Assembly (NCBI RefSeq): GCF_001922305.1
Contig: NZ_CP018839.1
Coordinates: forward strand, 1,178,001 to 1,242,000
Source of the DNA: Thauera chlorobenzoica
GTDB lineage: Bacteria; Pseudomonadota; Gammaproteobacteria; Burkholderiales; Rhodocyclaceae
DNA length: 64,000 nucleotides
Direction: 5' to 3'
Both the position numbers and the translations under genes were made by a program. Shown in pieces: positions 25,694-35,791 of the stretch. Below the pieces are notes generated by a model. That model did not search any database, was not told the origin of the DNA, and saw only the letters and a list, made by a program, of their open reading frames with translations. How positions within the stretch are numbered: the stretch's first letter is position 1; each line of letters starts with the position of its first letter.

Positions 25694-28066
25694 TTAGAAT
25701 TTCCAGCTCAGGTCGAGGCGCACGTCGCGGCCCGGCTCGGCATAGCCGAGGATCGGTCCGTTGGGCACCTGTGCGCCATAGGTGGCCTGGTCGTAGAAGA
25801 ACTTGTCGAACAGGTTGCGCACGCCGAGGGTCAGGCGCACCCGGTCCTTGCCCCATGGTTGCCAGTTGGCGTAGACGTCGTGCACCGTGTAGCCGTCCTT
25901 CCTCACATCGGTGGCGGCGTTGGACGGGCGGTAGCTGACGCTCTCGACGTGGCGCACATTCCAGCCGAGGTCGAGGTTCCACCCGGCGAAGGTGTAGCCG
26001 GTGCTGACCAGCCAGGTGCGGCCGAGTGTCGTGCCGAGGCTGAAGTCGCCGTCGCCGAGCTCGAAGCCGTTGAGCTCGGGCTTGGCGTCGGCAACCGACA
26101 GGCCGACGCGGGCGGTGCCGTTGCTCCAGCCGCCGCCCAGCTCGTAGCCGTGCGACCTGACCTTGCCAACGTTCTCGCGCGTGGCGGTGGCCGGCGGGCC
26201 AGCGCGGTAGACGAGGTTGATGTAGTCGTCGATGGTCATGCGGAAGACCGAGCCCTTGAACGACCACGGCCCCTGCGCGTAATTGAAGCCGAGCTCGACG
26301 TTGTTCGCCGTCTCCCCCTTGAGGCTGCCGACGTTGCGGTAGATCAGCGGGCCGGGGCCGTTGTCGATCATGAAGGCTTCCTTCAGCCCGGCACCACGCA
26401 CGGTGCGCGAGGCACCGAGGCGGAAGCTGAGCGCGTCGGTGGCCTGTAGCGTCAGGCTGGCGTTCGGCGAGAAGCCGCTGCTGTCGAAGTCCTGGTCGTG
26501 GTTGTCCTCGTACGAGTACCAGTCGTAGCGGCCGCCGAGGCCGAACAGGAACATCGAGCCGAGCGGTATGCTTCCCTCGGCGAAGAGGCCGGTGACATCG
26601 CTCTCCTCCTTGCCGCTATTGCCGTTCATGCCCTTCTTGGCCGGGTTGATCGCCTCCAGGTCGCGGCGGTGGTGGTTGAGGCCGTAGCGCAGGTTGGCCG
26701 CACCGAGTTTCGAGTTCAGCGTCAGGTTCACGCCGGTGGCGTCGATGCGCTCGCCGTAGCGGTAGCCGATCGGCTTGCCGAAGACGGCGGTGGTGTTGGT
26801 GCGCTTGTTCGTCGTCTCGTCGGAGAAGAACGACAGCTCGGCTTGCGGCAGGCCGTTGCCGCCGGCGAAGCGGTAGCCCGCGGTGACCGTCTGCTGCTCC
26901 AGCTTCTGAGGCGTCGCCGGGCCGTTCACGATGCCCGGCATGTGCGGTCGCAGGAAGCGGACGCCCTCGTCCTCCAGCCACTGGTAGCTGGCGAACAGCT
27001 TATGTCCCGGCGTCAGCTCATAGCTCAGCTTGGCCAGCTGGGTGTCCTGCGTCGAGCCGCTGTTTCTCTGTGTGTGGCCGCGGCCGTCCTCGTAGTCATC
27101 GGTCCGGGTGCGCTTGCCGTGCACGAGAAAGTCGAGGCCACCGCCCGGCGCGCCATAGACCGTCAGGCCGCCGCGCCAGCCATCGTTTGACGAGGCGCCG
27201 CCGCTCAGCATGGTGCCGAAGGACTGGCCCGGACGCAGCAGGTCGGCCGCGTCCTTGGTCGTCATCCGCACCGAGCCGGCGAGGCCGCCGGGGCTGACGC
27301 TGGAAACCGTGCCGCCCTTGTCGAGCTCGATGCGCTTGAGCAGCTCCGGCTCGATCAGCACCCGTCCCTGGTGGTGGAAAATGTTGCCGCCTTGCGGCAC
27401 GCCGTCGAGGGTGACGGTGAGCAGCGTGTCCTCGATCTCACGCACGTAGATCTTCTGCGCGACCGTCGCGCCGCCGCCGCCGACGGCGACCCCGGTCTCG
27501 TTCTGCAGCGCCTCTCGCGTGTCACGCGGCGCACGGGCGGCGATGTCCTCGGCCGACACGGTGGAGGTGGTGTCGCTGTAGGCCTGCTCGCCGATGACCG
27601 TGACGATACCCAAGGCAATTGGCGTTGGCCCAGCGGCGCCGCCCGACACCTCCCGCAGTACGAACTGCCCCTGCGCGTTCGGCACCGCCTGCAACCCGGT
27701 GCCGGCCAGCAAGGCATCCAGCGCCGCCTGGGTGCCGAAGGTGCCGTGCGCGCCGGGGCTGGTCCTGCCCTGCACCTGTTCCGGCGTGGCGGCGAGCAAA
27801 GCGCCGGATTCCCTGGCGAAGCGCGCCAGCGCCTCGCCGAGCGGGCCGGACGGGATGTCGTAGGCGCGCCTCTCCTGTGTCGGCTGGGCTCGTTCCGCCG
27901 CGGGCGTGGTGCTCTGCGCCAGGGCGGCGGGCTGCCAGGCGGCCAGCAGGCCGCCGAGCAGGGCCGCCGCGATGCGCGTTGGGCGCGGACTGTGGCTCGC
28001 GCGAGCGCTCGGGTTGGGTGCTTCGGATGCGGTCGCGCGGGCGGCATGGGATGGACAACGGGGCAT
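25694..28066 (-). CDS. TonB-dependent siderophore receptor with N-terminal STN domain
   Basis: This 790-residue outer-membrane receptor has a signal peptide ending near LAAWQPAALAQS. An STN signalling domain follows (YDIPSGPLGEALARFARESGALL), then the plug domain (EDIAARAPRDTREAL, GGLAGSVRMTTKDAADL). The 22-stranded barrel ends in Phe (LDLSWKF). The STN domain indicates surface signalling to the FecR/FecI pair upstream. ATG 28066 is used; a GTG at 28111 would add 15 residues. No siderophore synthesis genes are nearby, so it may take up siderophores made by other organisms. Confidence 0.92.
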   Translation of the reverse strand: MPRCPSHAARATASEAPNPSARASHSPRPTRIAAALLGGLLAAWQPAALAQSTTPAAERAQPTQERRAYDIPSGPLGEALARFARESGALLAATPEQVQGRTSPGAHGTFGTQAALDALLAGTGLQAVPNAQGQFVLREVSGGAAGPTPIALGIVTVIGEQAYSDTTSTVSAEDIAARAPRDTREALQNETGVAVGGGGATVAQKIYVREIEDTLLTVTLDGVPQGGNIFHHQGRVLIEPELLKRIELDKGGTVSSVSPGGLAGSVRMTTKDAADLLRPGQSFGTMLSGGASSNDGWRGGLTVYGAPGGGLDFLVHGKRTRTDDYEDGRGHTQRNSGSTQDTQLAKLSYELTPGHKLFASYQWLEDEGVRFLRPHMPGIVNGPATPQKLEQQTVTAGYRFAGGNGLPQAELSFFSDETTNKRTNTTAVFGKPIGYRYGERIDATGVNLTLNSKLGAANLRYGLNHHRRDLEAINPAKKGMNGNSGKEESDVTGLFAEGSIPLGSMFLFGLGGRYDWYSYEDNHDQDFDSSGFSPNASLTLQATDALSFRLGASRTVRGAGLKEAFMIDNGPGPLIYRNVGSLKGETANNVELGFNYAQGPWSFKGSVFRMTIDDYINLVYRAGPPATATRENVGKVRSHGYELGGGWSNGTARVGLSVADAKPELNGFELGDGDFSLGTTLGRTWLVSTGYTFAGWNLDLGWNVRHVESVSYRPSNAATDVRKDGYTVHDVYANWQPWGKDRVRLTLGVRNLFDKFFYDQATYGAQVPNGPILGYAEPGRDVRLDLSWKF

Positions 28067-28363
28067 GGTGGACGCTCTTCCTCGGACAAGTGGGTTGACG
28101 AACTCGGTCACACCGTCTCGCCCGCCGGACCGGACCGGAGCGTCCAGCGGCTGGCGCGGACAGGGAATGGTTGCGGACGAGGTCGTGACCTCTCACCCCC
28201 TTAATCGAATAAGCGGCAAAAACGATGAACCGCTTTTCGGAAGAAGTACGAGAAGTTTTCTCAAGAGGCCGGGAGCGCGCCGCTCGGCCACGCGCGAGTG
28301 AGCGGCGTCAGCGGGCGGGCGCGGCGAAGCGTGGCGGTTCACCTGCGGGCGGCGCGACCGCGT

Positions 28364-29386
28364 TCAGCGGCCGGTGGCGGCCTGACCCTTGGGCTCGATG
28401 CTGATCCACCACGGCAGCGGGCGGCGTACCTGGATGGGCATGACGGTTGCCAGCATGGCCAGCGCCTGCGCGGGGTCGTTGGCCGGGTAGCTGCCAAACA
28501 CACGCAGCGCGGCCAGCTCGGGGGCGAGGCCCAGGTGGCCTGGGTGATGCCGGCGCAGTTCCGCTACCACCTCGGCCAGCGGGATGTTTTGGGCGATGAG
28601 CACGCCACGGGTCCAGGCCTCGCGGGCGGGGTCGGCCGGCCCAGTGGCGGAGATGCCGTCGACGGTAAAGCGCACCTGCTCCCCGGCCCCGACGATGGTG
28701 GTGGCACCAGTGCGGGGTTGCACCTCCACTGCTTCCTCATGCACGGTGAGGGTGGTTTGCGCATCGTCCTCCAGGCGCACGGTAAAGCGCGTGCCGAGTG
28801 CACGCAGCCTGCCCTGGGCCGTCTCGATATGGAAGGGGCGTTGCAGTGGGTCGCTGCCGGTGTGAATGAGGATTTCGCCGCGCACCAGATGCAGCAGGCG
28901 CTGGCCCGGCTGGTAGTCCTGGTTGAAGGCGCTGACGGCGTTGAGCCAGATGCGGGTGCCGTCGGCCAGCGTGATCTCGCGCACCTCGCCGGTGCCGGTG
29001 CGGTAGTCGGCCATCCACGCCAGGGTGATGCCGGGTAGCGCAGTGTGGCGCCAGGTGGCCCAGCCGAGCAGGCCCGTACTGGCCAGCGTGGCGATGCCCA
29101 CCAGCACCTGCCGGCGCTGCCCCCGGGGGTTGCTGGCCTGCTGGTAGGCGCAGGCCGCGAGGCGCGGCTCAGGGCTGGACTTGATGGGTGAGAGGCGGCG
29201 GCTGAGGGTTTCGACGTAGCCCCAGGCCTGGCGGTGCTCGTCCGACGCAGAGAGCCAGTCTTCCCAGAGGCGGCGGTCGGCGGCGGTGGCCTCGCCCGAC
29301 AACAGCAGGGCGAACCATTCGGCGGCCTGCTCCAGCACCCGATGCGAGGGCCCGGGCGGAAGCGGCTTGAGGGGTGCGGTGGTCAC
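28364..29386 (-). CDS. FecR-family anti-sigma/sensor protein
   Basis: This 340-residue membrane protein has a cytoplasmic N-terminal DUF4880-like segment (EQAAEWFALLLSGEATAADRRLWEDWL) and one helix (about 95-113). The periplasmic FecR domain follows (LADGTRIWLNAVSAFNQDY, ALGTRFTVR), then a C-terminal STN-like part. It relays receptor occupancy to the FecI-type sigma factor. The start is GTG 29386; no ribosome site is evident, suggesting coupling to fecI 27 bp upstream. Confidence 0.9.
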   Translation of the reverse strand: MTTAPLKPLPPGPSHRVLEQAAEWFALLLSGEATAADRRLWEDWLSASDEHRQAWGYVETLSRRLSPIKSSPEPRLAACAYQQASNPRGQRRQVLVGIATLASTGLLGWATWRHTALPGITLAWMADYRTGTGEVREITLADGTRIWLNAVSAFNQDYQPGQRLLHLVRGEILIHTGSDPLQRPFHIETAQGRLRALGTRFTVRLEDDAQTTLTVHEEAVEVQPRTGATTIVGAGEQVRFTVDGISATGPADPAREAWTRGVLIAQNIPLAEVVAELRRHHPGHLGLAPELAALRVFGSYPANDPAQALAMLATVMPIQVRRPLPWWISIEPKGQAATGR

Positions 29387-29413
29387 GATGGGGCCAGGGC
29401 GCGGACCGTGTCG

Positions 29414-29995
29414 TCAGGCAACGACGGGAATGGGCGTCGCATCGCACGGCGCGAATCCGCCGTGGGGCAGCGCTTCCACTGCCTGCTGTGCTTCGAGGCG
29501 CAGGCAGTGCAGCGTGGCCTTGGCCACATACTTGGCCACCATGCGCACCGAAACGCCCAGCTCCAGGGCGACTTCCCTGTACGTCATGTCGCAGGCCACG
29601 GCCATCACGAAGGCCTGGGCGGCCCTGGGAGGCAGGCTGCGCAGCAGGGTGTCGATCTCGTAGAGGGTTTCGAGCACGATGGACTGGTGCTCGGCCGAGG
29701 GCGCCACGGCCTCGGGCTGGGCGGCGAGCGTGTCGAGCCAGGCCTGTTCGATGCTGCGGCGGCGCCAGAGGTCGATGCACAGGCCGTTGGCCATGCTGCG
29801 CAGATAGCCGCGGGCCTCCGGCGCGCTGTCGAAGCGGCGCGGCTTGTCGATCAAACGGATGAAAGCGTCGTGCGCGAGGTCCGCCGCGTCGGCGGCGTTG
29901 CCTAAACGGCGGCCGAGCCACGCCTGCAGCCAGGTATGGTGGTCGATGTAGAGCATTGCGATGGTGGGAGAGGACGCAGAGTCCGGTGCGTTCAC
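29414..29995 (-). CDS. FecI-type ECF sigma factor
   Basis: This 193-residue extracytoplasmic-function sigma factor has region 2 (LYIDHHTWLQAWLGRRLGN, DLAHDAFIRLID, RGYLRSMANGLCIDLWRR) and region 4 (LPPRAAQAFVMAV, TYREVALELGVSVRMV). GTG 29995 is supported by GAGGG 6 bases upstream; ATG 29956 has none. It should drive the receptor operon downstream. It is itself probably iron-controlled through the Fur site at 30052-30074. The tail from about 165 (EALPHGGFAP) is an unusual extension. Confidence 0.9.
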   Translation of the reverse strand: MNAPDSASSPTIAMLYIDHHTWLQAWLGRRLGNAADAADLAHDAFIRLIDKPRRFDSAPEARGYLRSMANGLCIDLWRRRSIEQAWLDTLAAQPEAVAPSAEHQSIVLETLYEIDTLLRSLPPRAAQAFVMAVACDMTYREVALELGVSVRMVAKYVAKATLHCLRLEAQQAVEALPHGGFAPCDATPIPVVA

Positions 29996-30051
29996 AGCCA
30001 GCCCTCAATCTGCACGATGGCCAAAGTCACTACATGCAGGCTAGGATGTCA

Positions 30052-30340
<289 letters not shown>

Positions 30341-30411
30341 TAGGGGTTGATCGCCCGCTGCATCATGTTTTTGAGCTGGTTCTGCTCATTTTTGGGATAT
30401 TTCACAAACTC

Positions 30412-31629
30412 TCAGCCCCGCAGGAACTCCTGCAACAACTCGTTCAGGAAGCGCTGCCCCTGCACGGTCGGGCGCAAGCGGCCATCGGTGGTGTCGAGCA
30501 GCCCGCGCTCGCGGGCACGCACCAGCTCCTCGGCGATCCCCTCCAGCGCCAGCCCGGTGCGCGCGGCGAACAGCTGCGCCGGCACGCCTTCGCTGAGGCG
30601 CAGTGCGTTCATCATGAATTCGAACGGCAGCTCGGCCGTCGTCACTTTGCGCGCCTCCTGGATGAAGTCGCCGCGTGCGGCGCCTTCGAGGTAGCGCGCG
30701 GGGTGCTTGTGACGCATCTCGCGGCGGATGCCTTCGTGGCTGGAGAGCTTGCCGTGGGCGCCGGGGCCGAGGCCGAGGTAGTCGCCGAAGGTCCAGTAGT
30801 TGAGGTTGTGCCGGCTGTGCTCGTGGGGGCGGGCGAAGGCGGAGGTCTCATAGTGCTCGAACCCGGCGGCGGCGAGGCGCGCTTCGATCGCTTCCTGCAT
30901 GTCGGCGGCGCTGTCGTCGTCGGGCAGCGGCGGCGGGTGGCGGGCGAAGGGGGTGTTGGGTTCGAGGGTGAGGTGGTAGCAGGACAGGTGGTGCACGCCG
31001 CAAGCGATCGCGGTCTCGAGGTCGGCGAGCGCCATGCCCGGGGTCTGCCCGGGGAGGGCGTACATCAGGTCGAGATTGACGCGCTCGAAGTGGCTGGTGG
31101 CGGCATCGATCGCGCGCCGCGCCTCGCTGCCGTCGTGGATGCGGCCGATGCGGGCGAGCAGGGCGTCGTCGAAGCTCTGGATGCCGAGCGACAGGCGATT
31201 GACGCCGGCGGCGCGGTAGTCGCGGAAGCGGGCGGCTTCGACGGTGCCGGGGTTGGCTTCGAGGGTGATCTCGGCGAGGGGGTCGAGCGGCAGCAGCATG
31301 CGGATGCCGCCGAGCAGGGCGTCGAGCGTGGCCGCCGACATCAGGCTGGGGGTACCGCCGCCGATGAACACGCTCAGCACCCGCCGCCCCCACACCTGCG
31401 GCAGCGCCGCCTGCAGGTCGGCGAGCACCGCGTCGAGCCAGGCGCGCTCGGGAATGCCGCCGCTGCGCGGGGTGTGCGAGTTGAAGTCGCAATAGGGGCA
31501 CTTCTTCACGCACCAGGGGAAATGCACGTACAGCGCCAGCGGCGGCGGAGCCGTGAGCTGCGCGCGCGCAGGGAGGGACGTGGCGGGCGTGGCGGCGGGG
31601 GCGAGGGGAATGATGCGGCGGGTGGTCAC
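30412..31629 (-). CDS. hemW: Radical SAM haem chaperone HemW
   Basis: This 405-residue protein has the radical SAM cluster motif CVKKCPYC at C40, C44 and C47, followed by FIGGGTPSLM and EANPGTVE. It is the CPO-like HemW family, which inserts haem into target proteins rather than oxidising coproporphyrinogen. The start is GTG 31629. The extra N-terminal 30 residues are not conserved in the family as I know it. It is the first of hemW-rdgB-rph as positioned, all on the minus strand, so rph and rdgB are transcribed before it. Confidence 0.92.
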   Translation of the reverse strand: MTTRRIIPLAPAATPATSLPARAQLTAPPPLALYVHFPWCVKKCPYCDFNSHTPRSGGIPERAWLDAVLADLQAALPQVWGRRVLSVFIGGGTPSLMSAATLDALLGGIRMLLPLDPLAEITLEANPGTVEAARFRDYRAAGVNRLSLGIQSFDDALLARIGRIHDGSEARRAIDAATSHFERVNLDLMYALPGQTPGMALADLETAIACGVHHLSCYHLTLEPNTPFARHPPPLPDDDSAADMQEAIEARLAAAGFEHYETSAFARPHEHSRHNLNYWTFGDYLGLGPGAHGKLSSHEGIRREMRHKHPARYLEGAARGDFIQEARKVTTAELPFEFMMNALRLSEGVPAQLFAARTGLALEGIAEELVRARERGLLDTTDGRLRPTVQGQRFLNELLQEFLRG

Positions 31630-31711
31630 GGTGGCGGAGGCGGGACGAAAAGCGTGGGGGGCGGAGCTGGGGCCGGGTGGGGCCGGGTGGGGCCGGCGCG
31701 GCGGACGGCGC

Positions 31712-32317
31712 TTACAGCGGGTGGCTGCGCAGGCGATCGAGGAGGTGGCGCATCGCCGCGCCGCGGTGGCTGAGGGTGTTCTTCAGCGCGGCGTCGAGTT
31801 CGGCGGCGGTCTGTTCCAGTTCGGGCAGCCAGAACAGCGGATCGTAGCCGAAGCCGCCGTCGCCGCGCGCGGCCGGGAGGATCTGGCCGTGCCATTCGCC
31901 GTCGGCGATCAGCGGGCGCGGGTCGTCGGCGTGGCGCACCAGCACCACCGCGGAATAGAAGTAGGCGCGGCGCTGCTCCGGCGCGGGGAAGGCGGCGAGG
32001 CGTTCGAGCAGGAGGGCGTTGTTGCGCGCGTCGGACTTGGGGTCGCCGGCAAAGCGTGCCGAGTGCACGCCGGGCGCGCCGCCGAGCGCTTCGACGCACA
32101 GCCCGGAGTCGTCGGCGACCGCCGCCAGGCCGGTGGCGGCGGCGGCGTGGCGGGCCTTGGCGAGCGCGTTTTCGACGAAGGTGGGGTGCGGCTCTTCCGC
32201 TTCGCCGACGCCGAACACCGATTGCGGGATGACTTCGATGCCGAGGGGGGCGAGCAGGGCCCGCATTTCGGCGGCCTTCTTGGCATTGTTGCTGGCGAGG
32301 ACGAGGCGGGTGGGCAT
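31712..32317 (-). CDS. rdgB: XTP/dITP diphosphatase RdgB (HAM1 family)
   Basis: This 201-residue enzyme hydrolyses non-canonical purine triphosphates (dITP, XTP) and so prevents mutagenesis. Motifs are LVLASNNAKKAAEM at the start, PTFVENALAKARHAA, AVADDSGLCVEAL, GDGGFGYDPLFW and SHRGAAMRHL. ATG 32317 begins the conserved part; the frame extends 7 residues further without support. It sits between rph and hemW. Confidence 0.95.
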   Translation of the reverse strand: MPTRLVLASNNAKKAAEMRALLAPLGIEVIPQSVFGVGEAEEPHPTFVENALAKARHAAAATGLAAVADDSGLCVEALGGAPGVHSARFAGDPKSDARNNALLLERLAAFPAPEQRRAYFYSAVVLVRHADDPRPLIADGEWHGQILPAARGDGGFGYDPLFWLPELEQTAAELDAALKNTLSHRGAAMRHLLDRLRSHPL

Positions 32318-32414
32318 GGCGGGGCTCCGGTGCGGCACCCGGTGCGGAGGCCGGGCGCGGGTTGGGCGTGAATGGCGATGCGGTCGGGTGGGACCGGGTG
32401 CGACGGTGGCAGGT

Positions 32415-33134
<720 letters not shown>

Positions 33135-33241
33135 GAAGGTTCCTGTGCTGAGAGGGGGATGGAGGGGGAGCGATGAGATCGGCCGGGGCCGTTGCTGGCC
33201 GGTCTGGTATTTCCGGCAAGGTGGGGCATGGCCGGTCCCGG

Positions 33242-34213
33242 TCAGTGGTGGCGGGGCCGGGCCTTGAGGAGCCCGCGCAGCACACCGGGCCAGGATGCGC
33301 GCGCCGGCGCAGCGGGCGGGGGGCGCAGTGCCTTTTGCAGCGCAGGGACGCTTTGCGGGCGGGCCAGGGGGTCGAGCTGCAGGCAGTGGTCCACGAGCTC
33401 GAGCAGGTCGGCGCTGTAGCCGCCGGCCCGGGTCCGCGCCAGCGGCACGAGGGAATCCGTCCGGCGGCGCTCGTCGGCGCGCGGCGGAACGGCGCCGGCG
33501 AGCGTGGCGTAGAGGCTCGCGCCGACGCCGTAGATGTCGGTCCAGGGGCCTAGGGGCGCGCCGCGGTGGTGCTGTTCGGGGGCGGCGAAGCCGGGGGTGA
33601 AGATCGGTTCGAGCACGGCCTGGTCGGCGTGCAGGATCCGGCGCGCGGCGCCGAAATCGAGCAGCACCGGGGTGCCGTCGGTGCGCAGGTGGATGTTCGT
33701 CGGCTTGAGGTCGAGATGCAGCAGCCGGTGCGCATGGACTTCGCGCAGGCCGTTGAGCAGGCGTGCGAACAGCGTGCGGACGAAGGCTTCGGGCAGGGCG
33801 CCGCGGTGGTGGCGACTGGTGTCGTGCAGGGTGCGGCCGTGCTCGAAGCGCATCACCATATAAACGGTGCCGTTGGCGCGGAAGAAGTTGAGCACCCGGG
33901 TCACGTTGGGATGGTCGAGCCGGGCCAGTGCGCGCCCTTCCTCGAAAAAGCACTTCATGCCGCGGAAGAAGACCGCGCGCTGGGCGTCCGTCACCCGTGG
34001 CTCGATCTCGCCGGCGTCGCGCTGCACCAGCGCGCCCGGCAGGTATTCCTTGACTGCGACCGGGGTGCCGGTCTCGTCGTGGGCCAGGTAGACGGTCGAA
34101 AAGCCGCCCCGCGACAGCGGGCGTTCGATGCGGTAGCGCTCGAGCGCGAAGCCCGCCGGCAGCGGGCTGGCTTGAGACGGGGTCTTCGGGGGCGCTAGAA
34201 TCGCGGTCTTCAC
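33242..34213 (-). CDS. Serine/threonine protein kinase
   Basis: This 323-residue, Hanks-type kinase has the glycine-rich loop RGGFSTVY near 35-42, K55, catalytic loop HLDLKPTN with D168 and N173, and DFG at 186-188. The Arg of the usual HRD is Leu, which suggests RD-independent activation. There is no membrane helix, so it is cytosolic. GTG 34213 is supported by AGGAAGGAAG directly upstream. It is divergent from yicC. No PP2C phosphatase gene, the common partner, is next to it. Confidence 0.88.
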   Translation of the reverse strand: MKTAILAPPKTPSQASPLPAGFALERYRIERPLSRGGFSTVYLAHDETGTPVAVKEYLPGALVQRDAGEIEPRVTDAQRAVFFRGMKCFFEEGRALARLDHPNVTRVLNFFRANGTVYMVMRFEHGRTLHDTSRHHRGALPEAFVRTLFARLLNGLREVHAHRLLHLDLKPTNIHLRTDGTPVLLDFGAARRILHADQAVLEPIFTPGFAAPEQHHRGAPLGPWTDIYGVGASLYATLAGAVPPRADERRRTDSLVPLARTRAGGYSADLLELVDHCLQLDPLARPQSVPALQKALRPPPAAPARASWPGVLRGLLKARPRHH

Positions 34214-34275
34214 AGCTTCCTTCCTGAATCGGACCCCAGTGTAAACGATCACGCCGGGTTCCCGGAGACCCCCCG

Positions 34276-35142
34276 ATGATCCACAGCATGACCGGCTTCG
34301 CGGTGCAGAACCGCGACCTGGGCAGCGTCAGCCTCCACCTCGAGCTGCGCAGCGTCAATTCCCGCTACCTCGATCTCGGCTTTCGCATCGTCGACGACCT
34401 GCGCCAGGCCGAGCCGGCGATCCGCGAGCGCCTGGCCGCGCGCCTCGGCCGGGGCAAGGTGGAGTGCCGGCTGAACCTGCAGGCTGGGCACGGTACCGCG
34501 CGCGGGCTGGCGCTCAACACCGCCCTCCTCGACCAGCTCGCCGAGGCAGAGGCCGGCTTGCGCACGCGCTTTGCCGATGCCGCGCCGCTGTCGGTGCATG
34601 AGCTGCTGCGCTGGCCGGGCATGCTCGCCGACGACAGCCTCGGCTTCGACGAGATGCTGCCGGCGATCGTCGCCCTCACCGAGGCCGCGCTCGACGAACT
34701 GGTCGCCAGCCGCCGCCGCGAAGGCGACAAGCTCGCCGCCATGATCCGCGAGCGCGTCGTGCGGATGCGCGAGCTGGTCGCCGTCGCCACCCCGCGCATG
34801 CCGGCGGTGGTGCTCGAATACCAGGAGCGCCTCACCGCCAAGCTGCGCGACGCGGTCGCCAGCCTGGACGAGGACCGCATCCGTCAGGAAGTCGCGCTCT
34901 ACGCCCAGCGCATCGACGTCGCCGAAGAGCTCTCCCGCCTCGTCACCCATCTCGACGAGGTCGAACGCATCCTCAAGGCTGGCGGTGCCGCCGGCAAACG
35001 CCTCGACTTCCTGATGCAGGAACTCAACCGCGAGGCCAACACCCTGGCCTCGAAGTCCCCCGCCACCGACATCACCGCGATTGCGATGGAAATGAAGGTG
35101 CTGATCGAGCAGATGCGCGAGCAGGTGCAGAACATCGAGTGA
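34276..35142 (+). CDS. yicC: YicC family endoribonuclease/stress protein
   Basis: This 288-residue protein has the N-terminal YicC domain ([30 protein letters not shown]) and C-terminal DUF1732 ([20 protein letters not shown]). Members have been reported to act in RNA decay and growth-phase adaptation. ATG 34276 begins the typical MIHSMTGF. It is usually followed by gmk, which is not present here; repeats and a DUF2946 gene follow instead. Confidence 0.93.
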   Translation: MIHSMTGFAVQNRDLGSVSLHLELRSVNSRYLDLGFRIVDDLRQAEPAIRERLAARLGRGKVECRLNLQAGHGTARGLALNTALLDQLAEAEAGLRTRFADAAPLSVHELLRWPGMLADDSLGFDEMLPAIVALTEAALDELVASRRREGDKLAAMIRERVVRMRELVAVATPRMPAVVLEYQERLTAKLRDAVASLDEDRIRQEVALYAQRIDVAEELSRLVTHLDEVERILKAGGAAGKRLDFLMQELNREANTLASKSPATDITAIAMEMKVLIEQMREQVQNIE

Positions 35143-35162
35143 TGTTTCTCCGCCGCGCTTTT

Positions 35163-35228
35163 CATTTCCCTTCCCGTTGCGACACGAAGCATTGCCATTT
35201 CCCTTCCCGTTGCGACACGAAGCATTGC
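35163..35228. repeat. 33-bp perfect tandem duplication
   Basis: CATTTCCCTTCCCGTTGC continuing for 33 bases occurs twice in direct succession, 35163-35195 and 35196-35228. It ends 11 bp before the DUF2946 gene, so it occupies the likely promoter/leader region. Each unit contains GCGACACGAAGC. Confidence 0.95.
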
Positions 35229-35239
35229 GTGGCCGTCCA

Positions 35240-35620
35240 ATGATGACCGCCTCCGCCCGCACGCTCACCGCCTGGATCGCGACCTTCGCGATGCTGGTCG
35301 CCACGCTCGCGCCGGCGTTGTCGCAAGCGGCCTATCGCGCCTCGGGCGACGCGATGTGGCTGGAGATCTGCACTGCCTACGGCATCGAGCACGTCGCCGG
35401 CGCAGGCGGTGCGCAGGATCCGGCCGACGATGCGGAGCGCCCGGTCAAGCCCTGCGTCTTCTGCAGCCTGTTCGCCAGCGCGCTGCCCGCGCCCTGGGGC
35501 GCGGCGGGCGTGCCGGCGGCGCAGGGCGGGGACGTCGTCGCCGCGTTCACCCTCCACGCGCCACGGCCCCGTCTGCCGTGGGCCGCCTCCCGTCCACGCG
35601 CACCGCCCGCGTACGCCTGA
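35240..35620 (+). CDS. DUF2946-like exported protein
   Basis: This 126-residue protein has an N-terminal helix (WIATFAMLVATLAPALSQA) that is a signal peptide or anchor. A Cys at 44 in LEICTAYG and a CVFC pair (72-75) are typical of DUF2946 proteins, which often accompany TonB receptors and copper-handling genes. ATG 35240 is followed by a second ATG; no strong ribosome site precedes either. It is the first gene of the likely metal-uptake locus. Confidence 0.75.
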   Translation: MMTASARTLTAWIATFAMLVATLAPALSQAAYRASGDAMWLEICTAYGIEHVAGAGGAQDPADDAERPVKPCVFCSLFASALPAPWGAAGVPAAQGGDVVAAFTLHAPRPRLPWAASRPRAPPAYA

Positions 35621-35791
35621 GTCTCTGGCTACAGCCGTGCCCACGGCTGCCGCGGGGGCTCCTCCATTCATCGGTTAACCCGAGTCGATCGACCCGGCGG
35701 GCGCGCGCGCCCGCCCCCCGATGTCGATGCGCAGACGCTGCCGGCGGCGTGGCCCCGGTGCGTGCCCGCGCATCCAGGAAAGGAGTACAGC

